44,039 bases of DNA from a virus. This document shows positions 13,489-20,295 of this stretch, piece after piece. The stretch spans positions 1-44,039 of IMG/VR virus record IMGVR_UViG_3300027861_000052; one strand, given 5' to 3'. The notes beneath the pieces are model-generated. The model ran no database searches, was not told where the DNA came from, and worked only from the letters and a program-made list of their open reading frames with translations. A program made the position numbers and the translations under genes. The number at the start of each line of letters is the position of its first letter. The stretch's first letter is position 1.

Positions 13489-15489
13489 ATGAAACATTGG
13501 GTAATGGATTATGAAACTTTATCTAATTGTTTTGTAGCCGTGTTTCAACACTATAAAACTTCCGAACAGAAGATATTTATAGTACATGACTTACAAAATG
13601 ATTTTGATGAGTTCATAGAATTTTTAATTGAAAATAGAGATGAGAAGCAATGGCATATATCTTATAATGGATTAGCCTTTGATGCTCAAGTTACTCAGTA
13701 TATACTAAACAACTATGAGTTGTGGTCTAACATGTCAGGATGTGCAATAGCAGAAGTTATTTATGCATTTGCTCAAGAAACAATAGCAAGACAAAATCGT
13801 AAGGAGTGGGGAGTATTTGCACCATGGCATATACAAATAGGTCAGATTGATTTATTTAAAATGCATCACTGGGACAACCCGGCAAAACGTTCTAGCCTTA
13901 AGTGGATACAATTCAGTATGGATTGGGAAAACTTGCAGGACATGCCTATTGATCATACGGTAAAGATTGAGACAAAAGAACAACTTGATACTATAGTTGG
14001 ATATTGCATTAATGATGTTGCATCTACTAAAGCTATATTTGACAAGTCCAAGTCTCAGATAAAGCTCCGTAAAGAGTTGACAGATAAGTATCAGATCAAC
14101 TTATACAGTGCATCTGAACCGCGGATTGCTAAAGAGTTGTTTGCTTATTACTTAGGTAAAAAGTTAAACATAACTTCTAGAGAAATAAAAGGTATGAAAA
14201 CTTATAGGAATATAATCAAGGTTAAAGACTTGGTGCTTCCTTATATAAAGTTTAAGTCTCCCGTGTTTCAACAGGCGCTAAATAAGTTTAATAGTTTAGA
14301 GTTAGATGCTATGCAGCTTAAGGGTCAGTTTAAGTATAAGCTTGAGCACAACGGTGTGCATACAACTTTTGCTTTAGGTGGCATACATGGTGCTAGAAAG
14401 AGTGGTGTTTATAAATCAGATGATCAACATATTATTATGTCTTCTGATGTTACATCTTTCTATCCTAATCTATGTATCCGCAATCAATGGTCACCTGCAC
14501 ACTTCCCAAAAGAAGAATTTTGTGATCAGTATGAATGGTTCTTTGATGAAAGAGTTAAAATCCCAAAGTCTAATCCAATGAATTACGTATATAAAATTAT
14601 ACTTAATTCAACGTTTGGTTTAAGCAATGAAGAGAATAGTTTCTTTTATGATCCGGAGCTATGTATGCGTATAACTCTTAATGGCCAACTAAGCCTAATG
14701 ATGTTATATGATATGATACTTGATGCAATACCTGAAGCATTTGGTTTGTTGCAGAATACAGATGGTGTTGAGATTAGGATCCCAAGAGACAAAAAAGATC
14801 TTTATCTTAAAGTCTGTGAAGAATGGGAAAATATAACGCAACTAAATCTAGAACATGACACATATCAAAAGCTCATTTTAGGTGATGTAAATAATTACAT
14901 TGCTGTAAATGATTTTAAATCTGTTGACTTAACAACCTGGAGAAAGGTTAAAGAGGAAAATCCTCACTATTTATTTAAAGTAAAAGGTCCTGATTTTATG
15001 TATGCTCCTGTTAAGCTCAAGGGTAGATTTAATTTTCATTCGCTTGCGCTGCATAAGAATAAATCTAAGCTCGTTGTACCAAAAGCAATATACAATTACT
15101 TTGTTAAAGATATATTGCCTGAAGATTACTTGCAAAAAAATAAGAATATCTTAGATTATTGTATTGGTATGAAGTCCAAAGGAGCTTGGAAACAGGTATC
15201 AAGATCTACACCAAACGGTGTTTATAAAGAAGAAGATCTGCAGAAGATCAATAGATATTATATATCTAGGCCCGGAAAGAATAGTTCAAAGATAATAAAG
15301 ATTAATAAACAAGACGGTAGGGAAATACAATGCGAATCCGGACAATGGTTGCAATCTATTTATAATAATATAGAACTACAACCAAAATGGGAAGACTATA
15401 ATCTTGATTTAAGATATTATAGCAAAGCCATTGAATCTCAGATAAATGATATTCTATCAACAAATATTAATCAATTAGAACTATTTTGA
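13489..15489 (+). CDS. Family B DNA polymerase with 3'-5' exonuclease domain
   Basis: Replicative polymerase, 666 aa. Exonuclease motifs: Exo I DYETL (Asp7, Glu9), Exo II NGLAFDAQ (Asn60, Asp65), Exo III YCINDVAS (Tyr172, Asp176). Polymerase motifs: A SSDVTSFYPNL with Asp320, B YKIILNSTFG (Lys369, Asn373, Gly377), C QNTDGV with Asp425. In motif C the first Asp of the family's DTD is Asn423; the retained second Asp is the metal-binding one. Only about 40 residues separate motifs A and B, so the fingers are short. It is small for the family (usually 750-900 aa) but not protein-primed in obvious features. The stop overlaps a 29-codon ORF. Crassvirales carry either a family A or B enzyme. Confidence 0.9.
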   Translation: MKHWVMDYETLSNCFVAVFQHYKTSEQKIFIVHDLQNDFDEFIEFLIENRDEKQWHISYNGLAFDAQVTQYILNNYELWSNMSGCAIAEVIYAFAQETIARQNRKEWGVFAPWHIQIGQIDLFKMHHWDNPAKRSSLKWIQFSMDWENLQDMPIDHTVKIETKEQLDTIVGYCINDVASTKAIFDKSKSQIKLRKELTDKYQINLYSASEPRIAKELFAYYLGKKLNITSREIKGMKTYRNIIKVKDLVLPYIKFKSPVFQQALNKFNSLELDAMQLKGQFKYKLEHNGVHTTFALGGIHGARKSGVYKSDDQHIIMSSDVTSFYPNLCIRNQWSPAHFPKEEFCDQYEWFFDERVKIPKSNPMNYVYKIILNSTFGLSNEENSFFYDPELCMRITLNGQLSLMMLYDMILDAIPEAFGLLQNTDGVEIRIPRDKKDLYLKVCEEWENITQLNLEHDTYQKLILGDVNNYIAVNDFKSVDLTTWRKVKEENPHYLFKVKGPDFMYAPVKLKGRFNFHSLALHKNKSKLVVPKAIYNYFVKDILPEDYLQKNKNILDYCIGMKSKGAWKQVSRSTPNGVYKEEDLQKINRYYISRPGKNSSKIIKINKQDGREIQCESGQWLQSIYNNIELQPKWEDYNLDLRYYSKAIESQINDILSTNINQLELF

Positions 15490-15578
15490 TGAATTGGCAA
15501 AAATTAAGATTTCAAGTAACGAAATTTTTAGTAGGACTGACAATCCTTTCCATATTATTATGGTTAATTATGTTTTAA
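15489..15578 (+). CDS. Tiny single-pass membrane peptide (29 aa)
   Basis: ATG 15489 overlaps the polymerase stop (TGATG) and the frame ends at TAA 15576-15578. The peptide is a short basic start (MNWQKLRFQVTKF) followed by a hydrophobic helix, LVGLTILSILLWLIMF, to the C-terminus. The length, coupling and membrane-segment composition suggest a real small protein, perhaps membrane-acting, but no homolog is recognised and a chance ORF cannot be excluded. Confidence 0.45.
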   Translation: MNWQKLRFQVTKFLVGLTILSILLWLIMF

Positions 15579-15601
15579 TTAAATTAAATTTACTATCTTT
15601 A
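15571..15601 (+). promoter_or_regulatory. Candidate Bacteroidota-type promoter upstream of the DUF932 gene
   Basis: TATCTTTA at 15594-15601 differs from the Bacteroidota -7 box TAnnTTTG at one position, and a T-rich TGTTTT lies about 18 bases upstream where the -33 TTTG element would be. The predicted start lies near 15608, giving a leader of roughly 12 bases to the ATG at 15620. This would let a host-type sigma factor transcribe the DUF932 gene. Confidence 0.4.
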
Positions 15602-15619
15602 CACTTATAAAGTTTAAAC

Positions 15620-16567
15620 ATGAAAAGTCAAATTAACATAGAAAAAAGTTATGTACTTAATGCAGAATTACCAAATCACGGTGATTCCTATACAGTTATA
15701 TCACATAAATATGTGATAGATACAACAAAACAAATGCTAGCATCTAGCGGATTTATAGTAACAAAAGAATACTATAGAGCAAATAATAAAGGCCAGGTAG
15801 CTCAAGGCATATATCATATAAGACCAATGAATGTTGAATCTACAGATCCAGATTTAGGAATGATGTTTGCTTGGACAAACTCATATGATAAATCAATAAG
15901 ATTTCAATGTGCTATTGGAGCATATGTAATGGCTTGTTCTAATGGAATGGTATGCGGAGAACTTAACTATGCTAGAAAGCATACAGGATCCGCAGATCAA
16001 GAAATAAGATCTCAAATATCTAATCAAATAAAGAATGCTCAGAAAGCATTTAATACAATCAAAAATGATAAAGATTCTTTGAGAGCAACTCCTTTAGATG
16101 TAAAAAAGCAAGCAGAGCTATTGGGAATAATGTATTTTAATGAAGATCTAATTAGTCCAAGACAAATGTCTGTAGTTAAAGATGAAATGAAAAACCCATC
16201 TTTTGATTATAATGCTGACATGGAAAATGCATGGGCTTTTTATAATCATGTAACACATTCATATAAATCTGTGCATCCAAGGTCATGGCTATCAGACTCA
16301 AAGAAGTTTCATGATTTTATGACGGCAAATGTTCTAAAAGGAGCAGGATCAGTTAGCTATGATACTATAAATACACAAGCTAGTGTAGAAATGGAAGATG
16401 CAAATCATGATCAAGAAGTTACATATGAAGAAGCTCAAGAATATATTGCAGGTCAAATGGCAATGGATGAGCAAGATGCTAAAGAAGCAGCTGCAAATGG
16501 ACCTGATAATTCAATTGAAGAGCATTTTGAAGAAGAGCTTGATGAAGATTTTGATTTTGAAATTTGA
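15620..16567 (+). CDS. DUF932 family phage/plasmid-like protein
   Basis: A 315-residue protein with the DUF932 (phage/plasmid-like protein) pattern: an N-terminal beta-rich domain containing HGDSYTVISHKYVIDTT, then SIRFQCAIGAYVMACSNGMVCGE, the usual 'R...A.GA.V..C.NG' region, and helical segments after it. The C-terminal 50 residues are very acidic (EEHFEEELDEDFDFEI). The family is common in phages and plasmids and its biochemical role is not established. It may have its own promoter (15571-15601). It is flanked by tiny hydrophobic ORFs at both ends and is the last sizeable gene of the plus-strand block. Confidence 0.8.
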   Translation: MKSQINIEKSYVLNAELPNHGDSYTVISHKYVIDTTKQMLASSGFIVTKEYYRANNKGQVAQGIYHIRPMNVESTDPDLGMMFAWTNSYDKSIRFQCAIGAYVMACSNGMVCGELNYARKHTGSADQEIRSQISNQIKNAQKAFNTIKNDKDSLRATPLDVKKQAELLGIMYFNEDLISPRQMSVVKDEMKNPSFDYNADMENAWAFYNHVTHSYKSVHPRSWLSDSKKFHDFMTANVLKGAGSVSYDTINTQASVEMEDANHDQEVTYEEAQEYIAGQMAMDEQDAKEAAANGPDNSIEEHFEEELDEDFDFEI

Positions 16568-16647
16568 TTGTATTAGGGCTCATATTAAAGGCTTTAATAG
16601 CCATATTGTTAATTTATCTTGTAGCTACTAAGAAAGATAGATATTAA
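16564..16647 (+). CDS. Possible tiny membrane peptide with TTG start (27 aa)
   Basis: TTG 16564 overlaps the DUF932 stop (TTGATTG context) and opens a 27-codon frame to TAA 16645-16647. It encodes a hydrophobic helix (IVLGLILKALIAILLIYLVA) with a basic tail TKKDRY, a convincing single membrane span with positive-inside end. The non-ATG start and short length keep this tentative. It mirrors the tiny membrane peptide before DUF932. Confidence 0.35.
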   Translation: MIVLGLILKALIAILLIYLVATKKDRY

Positions 16648-16702
16648 TAAAATATACAGGGTAGGAGTACCCGCGAATTATGAAATAAGTGAGAAACCAA
16701 CA

Positions 16703-16733
16703 CCCATTAGTTTTTGTATATTTTTCTAATGGG
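16703..16733. terminator. Bidirectional terminator between convergent gene blocks
   Basis: CCCATTAG (16703-16710) and CTAATGGG (16726-16733) form a perfect 8-bp stem around a 15-base T-rich loop, between the end of the plus-strand block and the stop of the minus-strand gene at 16737. A second small dyad GGGTA/TACCC lies at 16659-16672. Position and symmetry suit termination from both sides, though T tracts outside the stem are short. Confidence 0.55.
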
Positions 16734-16736
16734 TTC

Positions 16737-17654
16737 TTACGATCTAATTGTTGCTGATATATTTAAAAAGTCTGAAGAACCTACAGATATTGAGTCATAG
16801 CTCCATCCTAAAAATAAAAGATCTCCTTTATTGATAATGCTGGAACCTCCTAATGTAATATCGTATATTATTTCTTTACCATATGTGCTTATTCCACTAC
16901 TTGTAAAATCCGAATTTAAGTTAAGATTAGCACCCCCAGTTATTTGACTTAAAGTAGTACCAGAAGTACCACCATTACCAAGATCATCAGGATCTAATCT
17001 ATAAAGTTTCCAATTTAAAACAACACCTGTTATGTTTGATTGGGCTACTATTTGTATTGCCAAGCCTTCACCACTTAATACATCTATAGGTGATCCATAT
17101 GATATACCTACAAGTTTTCTTGTATCAATAACAAATGTGTCAACTTTTGCATGATTATTATTGCTATAACCTATAAATGGAGATGATACATCAGCGCCAA
17201 TTATTCCGGCCTGTCTACCAATACTAAAAATATCAGGACCTGTAGAAAACTTATTTAGTAAAGAAGAAAAATTTTGAGTAAGTAAAATTGTAGATTTATT
17301 GGAAAGCAAATCAAATTCAATAAAATCACCGTTCTCTTCTATGGTTAAATCTAAAGAAAGACTTTTAAGTCTTCTAAAATTTACAACAGGATTTCCTGTA
17401 ATAGGGTCCGTAGTTTTATCTTTAAAGCAACCGGCATTTGAATCACCAATTGGTAAATTTTCAAATGTAGAATCAGATGCAGAAATAAGATCTTTAACTT
17501 TAATCAGCTTAGCGTTTTTATATGGAACTGGAGAAGCTATACCTTCTATCTCAGGTTCTTCATTAATACCAAGCACTACAACATCTAGCGGATCTGCTTT
17601 AGATACAAATTTCTTCCTTTTAAAAAGGCTTAATATATCAGTTAAGATGTTCAT
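16737..17654 (-). CDS. Beta-rich probable virion or fibre-associated protein (305 aa)
   Basis: Not recognised as a named family. After a basic N-terminal helix (LTDILSLFKRKKFV) the sequence is Ser/Thr/Gly/Asn-rich with regular short strands (FIEFDLLSNKSTILLTQN, VLNWKLYRLDPDDLG, GGSSIINKGDLLFLGWSYD) and ends in SDFLNISATIRS. Composition and strand pattern are like phage tail, decoration or receptor-binding proteins, with a beta-sandwich C-terminus. It is the last gene of the minus-strand cassette; its start overlaps the upstream 57-residue gene (ATGA). No enzymatic motif. Surface or fibre function is an inference from composition and late-gene location. Confidence 0.6.
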   Translation of the reverse strand: MNILTDILSLFKRKKFVSKADPLDVVVLGINEEPEIEGIASPVPYKNAKLIKVKDLISASDSTFENLPIGDSNAGCFKDKTTDPITGNPVVNFRRLKSLSLDLTIEENGDFIEFDLLSNKSTILLTQNFSSLLNKFSTGPDIFSIGRQAGIIGADVSSPFIGYSNNNHAKVDTFVIDTRKLVGISYGSPIDVLSGEGLAIQIVAQSNITGVVLNWKLYRLDPDDLGNGGTSGTTLSQITGGANLNLNSDFTSSGISTYGKEIIYDITLGGSSIINKGDLLFLGWSYDSISVGSSDFLNISATIRS

Positions 17655-17824
17655 CTTTTACCTGAATAAGTATTTGCAGATGGTACCGTACCACCTAAAT
17701 TCATTTTTTTATTGCAACCACAGTCACCCTTTACACTTTTTGATGCTCCAGGCATGCTCATATCAAGGCGACCCTCTAATCTAGTTAGCAGGGACCCTCC
17801 ATTTGTTTTTTTAACTCTTGACAT
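17651..17824 (-). CDS. Small basic protein with CGC motif (57 aa)
   Basis: An ATG at 17824 (reverse) opens 57 codons to TGA at 17653-17651, overlapping the next start by ATGA. The sequence is basic and Gly/Ser-rich: SLLTRLEGRLDMSMPGASKS, then GDCGCNKKMN and a C-terminus NTYSGKR. The Cys-Gly-Cys could bind metal or form a disulfide. No family is recognised. Tight spacing (3 bases after the preceding stop, overlap with the following gene) argues that it is a real gene of the late cassette. Confidence 0.55.
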   Translation of the reverse strand: MSRVKKTNGGSLLTRLEGRLDMSMPGASKSVKGDCGCNKKMNLGGTVPSANTYSGKR

Positions 17825-17827
17825 ATC

Positions 17828-17977
17828 TTATTTATTAAATGTTAAAGTAACAACTAAAAGGTATAATCTTAAAGTTGAGTAATTATGTTCATCATCACTT
17901 GAAATAAATTCCCATCCTAAAGCAAATCTATCATGAGGCCAATGAATGCAAAGTTCTAAAAAAGGTTCATCATTCAT
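17828..17977 (-). CDS. Small phage protein of 'DRFALGWEF' type (49 aa)
   Basis: ATG 17977 (reverse) to TAA at 17830-17828. The 49 residues read as acidic start, then HWPHDRFALGWEFI, an acidic SSDDEHNYSTLR turn, and a hydrophobic strand LYLLVVTLTFNK. I recall many short phage ORFs with a DRFALGWEF...LYL...TL pattern, function unknown; unverified. Its start overlaps the stop of the 43-residue gene (ATGA), consistent with coupled translation. Confidence 0.6.
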   Translation of the reverse strand: MNDEPFLELCIHWPHDRFALGWEFISSDDEHNYSTLRLYLLVVTLTFNK

Positions 17978-18105
17978 CGTCCTTGTTTGTTATATTTTTT
18001 GACGTAGTTCTTGCTACCCTTGCTAAAAGATGTTTTACTTTTAGCATGAATACCTTTTCTTTTAATTTTCTTCTTTTCTATTACGCCTGTCCCGCCTCTT
18101 TTCAT
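17974..18105 (-). CDS. Small highly basic protein overlapping the holin gene (43 aa)
   Basis: ATG 18105 (reverse) to TGA at 17976-17974, 43 residues, in a different frame from the holin gene whose 3' end it overlaps by 44 bases. Nearly half the residues are Lys, Arg, Ser or Gly (EKKKIKRKGIHAKSKTS, then NYVKKYNKQGR), a composition suited to DNA or RNA binding. It overlaps the next gene by ATGA. The regular chain of overlaps and the lack of another gene in 17978-18061 support it as real. Confidence 0.6.
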   Translation of the reverse strand: MKRGGTGVIEKKKIKRKGIHAKSKTSFSKGSKNYVKKYNKQGR

Positions 18106-18493
18106 TTGTATTTCTTACTTTTTCAATTGATCTACCACCAAAGTATGCACCTATAACAGTCAATAATGTTATCTCTAAGAGGTTAATCCATCTTTCTGAA
18201 ACTGCAAACTTAATGACACCTGCGTCAATAAATACAAGAATCATTGTACAAACTACTAAGAATATTAAAACCATAGGTCTAACATTCTTAGAAAGCCAGG
18301 AGTCTGAATTCATATCAGACTTCCAGCGTTCCGTAACATTTTCTTGGATAACAGCTTCACTATCAAGAAGCATTTGCTGCATAGCATTTTTAAGGGTCAT
18401 CTTCTCTTCTTTAGAAGTGACTACCTCATCTATGATCTTGTCAGCTTTACCAAGAAGGCCTCCAAATAGTTTAGTTACCCAAGCTGCTGGCAT
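18062..18493 (-). CDS. Holin (3TM / GTA-holin-like family)
   Basis: A 143-residue membrane protein. After an amphipathic N-terminal region (LFGGLLGKADKIIDEVV, then an Ala/Glu-rich helix) come hydrophobic segments MVLIFLVVCTMILVFIDAGVI and LLEITLLTVIGAYFGGRSIE, ending in a very basic tail KRRDRRNRKEEN. The order (W-L-S-K-N-x-R-P, two membrane segments, YFGGRSIEK) matches the 3TM holin family known from phages and gene transfer agents. It would form the membrane lesion for lysis. The stop of the 196-residue gene overlaps its ATG (TAATG). No endolysin gene is seen beside it. Confidence 0.75.
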   Translation of the reverse strand: MPAAWVTKLFGGLLGKADKIIDEVVTSKEEKMTLKNAMQQMLLDSEAVIQENVTERWKSDMNSDSWLSKNVRPMVLIFLVVCTMILVFIDAGVIKFAVSERWINLLEITLLTVIGAYFGGRSIEKVRNTNEKRRDRRNRKEEN

Positions 18494-19083
18494 TATGGAT
18501 ATGTTTGTGTATCTTTATCCATCATTTTTTTCATTGCCATCTCTTTACCGTATAGAGCTTTATCATTAAAGTATTTCATAGGATTACCTACATAATCTTT
18601 AGCCATAGGAGCTTTTCCTCCCATTCCCTTCTTTGGTCTTGGTGGTCTTGGTCCTGGTCCATTTATTTGATCCATTGCATTATACAATCCATGCTCCTTC
18701 ACATCAGGTGTATTTCGTCTAGATGGTGTTGTAGTAGTTGCACCTTTACGTTTTTGCATTCTACTTTGCATTCTGTTTCCTCTCTCTTGAGATACTCTTT
18801 TATTTGACCCTGTATTCTTAACCATTTCTTTTGCAGGACCAGTTCCTTTAGTAACTGTTTTAGATCTACTTACTGTAGACTTAGCCATAGGATTCATTGG
18901 ATTTCTAACAGACTTTGTCTTAGTAATAGTTTTATTACCTCTTTTCTTAGTAATTGTTTTTGTAGTTACAGGAGTTCCTCCTACCATTCCTGGTGCTGGG
19001 TTTTTAGTATCAACCTTAACTGTTCTTCTTTTGGAGCCACCTTTTTTATATTTCATCCCTGCGGCTTTCATGTTTGCTGGCAT
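18493..19083 (-). CDS. Very basic low-complexity protein (196 aa)
   Basis: Not recognised. The protein is rich in Lys, Arg, Thr, Pro and Met, with repeated KT/TK runs (TKTITKKRGNKTITKTKS) and an SRSK/NRMQSRMQKRKG segment; the C-terminal third contains GPGPRPPRPKKGMGG and ends in a helix with several Met-Lys repeats. The predicted charge is strongly positive and there is little hydrophobic core, so it is probably disordered. A DNA-condensing or virion-internal role is plausible in view of composition and late-gene location, but that is inference. It overlaps the holin start by one base (TAATG). Confidence 0.65.
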   Translation of the reverse strand: MPANMKAAGMKYKKGGSKRRTVKVDTKNPAPGMVGGTPVTTKTITKKRGNKTITKTKSVRNPMNPMAKSTVSRSKTVTKGTGPAKEMVKNTGSNKRVSQERGNRMQSRMQKRKGATTTTPSRRNTPDVKEHGLYNAMDQINGPGPRPPRPKKGMGGKAPMAKDYVGNPMKYFNDKALYGKEMAMKKMMDKDTQTYP

Positions 19084-19100
19084 AGCTTTAATTTTAATTA

Positions 19101-19301
19101 TTATTTTTTCATTTTACCTAATGTTAAAGCAAGCCTGGCACGTTGGGCGGTTTTACTACCACCTTTTGCCTTCTGCTTTAACCAAGTTTTTTTTATTGTC
19201 CCATCAGACTTTAATGCTCCAGCTCTTTTTGCTGTAGCCTTAAGACTACCGGGTTTTTTAATGGCACCCTTTATCCAATTACTTTTTTTTGGGGCTGCCA
19301 T
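19101..19301 (-). CDS. Small basic phage protein (66 aa)
   Basis: MAAPKKSNWIKGAIKKPG opens the protein, followed by SLKATAKRAGALKSDGTI and a C-terminal helix AQRARLALTLGKMKK. About a quarter of residues are Lys or Arg. I recall similar short basic sequences with 'GAIKKPG.L...A.RAGAL' in phage and large-virus genomes, with no assigned function; unverified. It overlaps the upstream gene's 3' end by 23 bases and precedes the 196-residue basic protein by 17 bases. It could be an architectural nucleic-acid-binding protein. Confidence 0.65.
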   Translation of the reverse strand: MAAPKKSNWIKGAIKKPGSLKATAKRAGALKSDGTIKKTWLKQKAKGGSKTAQRARLALTLGKMKK

Positions 19302-19518
19302 TTTTATTAAATTTCTTTCCTTTTATTGCGTCTTTAACATCTCCCATTTCTCTAGCTGCGTTTTTAGATCTGCGTACAGTTTCTTTAACTACAGAAATTG
19401 CCTTTTCATCAAAGCTTGTTTTTGACCAAAGCCAATACCATCCTAAGATGGTCCAAACGCAAATATTCCTTAATGACAAAGTCCAAATAATATTTAAAAT
19501 AAATTTTAATATTTTCAT
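19279..19518 (-). CDS. Small membrane-anchored protein (79 aa)
   Basis: I place the start at ATG 19518 rather than 19566: the extra 16 residues (MYFSLIFCILKYNKLT) are non-conserved-looking and the downstream ATG follows an AT-rich leader. The 79-residue protein has one membrane segment (LSLRNICVWTILGWYWLW) and a basic cytoplasmic or periplasmic tail ending KKFNKNGSPKKK, with an amphipathic helix between. It could be a spanin-like or holin-accessory protein, given the holin in the same cassette, but no lipobox or spanin motif is present. Confidence 0.55.
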   Translation of the reverse strand: MKILKFILNIIWTLSLRNICVWTILGWYWLWSKTSFDEKAISVVKETVRRSKNAAREMGDVKDAIKGKKFNKNGSPKKK

Positions 19519-19590
19519 AGTGAGTTTATTATACTTTAATATACAAAAAATTAATGAGAAGTACAAAAAGAAATATACTATTACCCCATG

Positions 19591-19908
19591 CTACTTATTG
19601 TTTATTGCGTTAATAATTCTGATTTCCATTTGACCCATTTCTGACTTGAGATCCGATAATGCCTTATCATTCTTTTCTCTGTTTCTTTCTACTTGAGTTT
19701 TAAGATCATCAATTCTTTTGTGTAATAGTTTTAGATTATCTTTTTTATCATTCTTTAGATCTAAAAGATCTTTGTCTAATGCTTCTAAAGTCATTTGTTG
19801 AATAGTAACTTTACCCTTTAAACCGTGCCATACCCCTAATGCGCCAATAACTGATACCAGCAATGCAATAAGAGAATCAAATCCTATTTGTAAACTTGAA
19901 ACTTCCAT
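19591..19908 (-). CDS. Membrane-anchored coiled-coil protein (105 aa)
   Basis: First gene of the minus-strand cassette. An N-terminal membrane segment (FDSLIALLVSVIGALGVWHGL) is followed by a long coiled coil of about 70 residues with heptad Leu/Ile positions (LEALDKDLLDLKNDKKDNLK, then LHKRIDDLKTQVERNREKND) to the C-terminus. Length and topology resemble inner-membrane spanin or phage holin-accessory proteins. A lysis role would match the holin downstream, but no family signature can be named. Confidence 0.65.
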   Translation of the reverse strand: MEVSSLQIGFDSLIALLVSVIGALGVWHGLKGKVTIQQMTLEALDKDLLDLKNDKKDNLKLLHKRIDDLKTQVERNREKNDKALSDLKSEMGQMEIRIINAINNK

Positions 19909-20019
19909 CGTGTTGTGTATATATATAAATAATTCTAAAAATATAAGTATTTATGCGTATAATTGCATATATATAATATACGAAGAATTATAATTTAAAA
20001 CAATAAACTTTAAAAAATT
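19909..20019. promoter_or_regulatory. Divergent intergenic region with AT-rich inverted repeat
   Basis: This 111-base, very AT-rich gap lies between the divergent minus-strand cassette and the plus-strand nrd block, so it must hold outward promoters in both directions. CGTATA (19956-19961) and TATACG (19977-19982) form a dyad around a run of alternating TA. I see no clean TAnnTTTG box, so phage-specific promoters read by another polymerase are possible. Confidence 0.45.
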
Positions 20020-20196
20020 ATGAGTGAAAAAACTAAAAGAAGGCATAAATTTACCGTTACATTTTTGCCTAAAGAAATTTTACTAGGATTTTCTGGTATA
20101 AATTCTAAAGTTGCTTTAGAGGATGGTCAAATTGGTCATTGCTATGGTATTGAAATTGGATTTTTATTTTTTAAAATAATGTACCTTAATTATTAG
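20020..20196 (+). CDS. Small hypothetical phage protein (58 aa)
   Basis: ATG 20020, in the typical AAAAAATTATG context, to TAG 20194-20196. The 58 residues form a strand-rich fold: HKFTVTFLPKEILLGFSG, then INSKVALEDG, GHCYGIEIGFLFFKIMY. Aromatic and hydrophobic strands at both ends suggest a small beta protein. I recall short phage ORFs with the GYGIEIGF(L)FFKIMYL-like ending, function unknown; unverified. It is followed by the terminator at 20240-20272. Confidence 0.6.
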   Translation: MSEKTKRRHKFTVTFLPKEILLGFSGINSKVALEDGQIGHCYGIEIGFLFFKIMYLNY

Positions 20197-20239
20197 TTTA
20201 AATTGTAGAAATTCTTTAAATTAAATAAGAAGACATTGC

Positions 20240-20272
20240 AGCTATACTAGTCCAAAAAGTATAGCTTTTTTT
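20240..20272 (+). terminator. Intrinsic terminator upstream of nrdB
   Basis: AGCTATAC (20240-20247), an 11-base loop, GTATAGCT (20259-20266) and then six more T. An 8-bp perfect stem plus T tract is a standard terminator for the 58-residue gene. As it lies only 24 bases before the nrdB start, it could also work as an attenuator of the ribonucleotide reductase genes. Confidence 0.7.
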
Positions 20273-20295
20273 AACTAACAATTTAAAAAATAAAT

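Noticed and set aside
14378-14581. 67-codon plus-strand frame inside the DNA polymerase gene
   Set aside because: Overlaps polymerase motif A in another frame and has no independent features.
16398-16631. Plus-strand 77-codon frame overlapping the DUF932 3' end
   Set aside because: A frame-shifted shadow of the DUF932 acidic tail, Lys/Leu/Ile-rich. Only the TTG-started membrane peptide at 16564 was kept, as tentative.
17299-17784. 161-codon plus-strand frame opposite the 305-residue protein
   Set aside because: Antisense to two minus-strand genes whose overlaps and composition are convincing; its Ser/Leu/Phe-rich sequence is typical of an antisense shadow.
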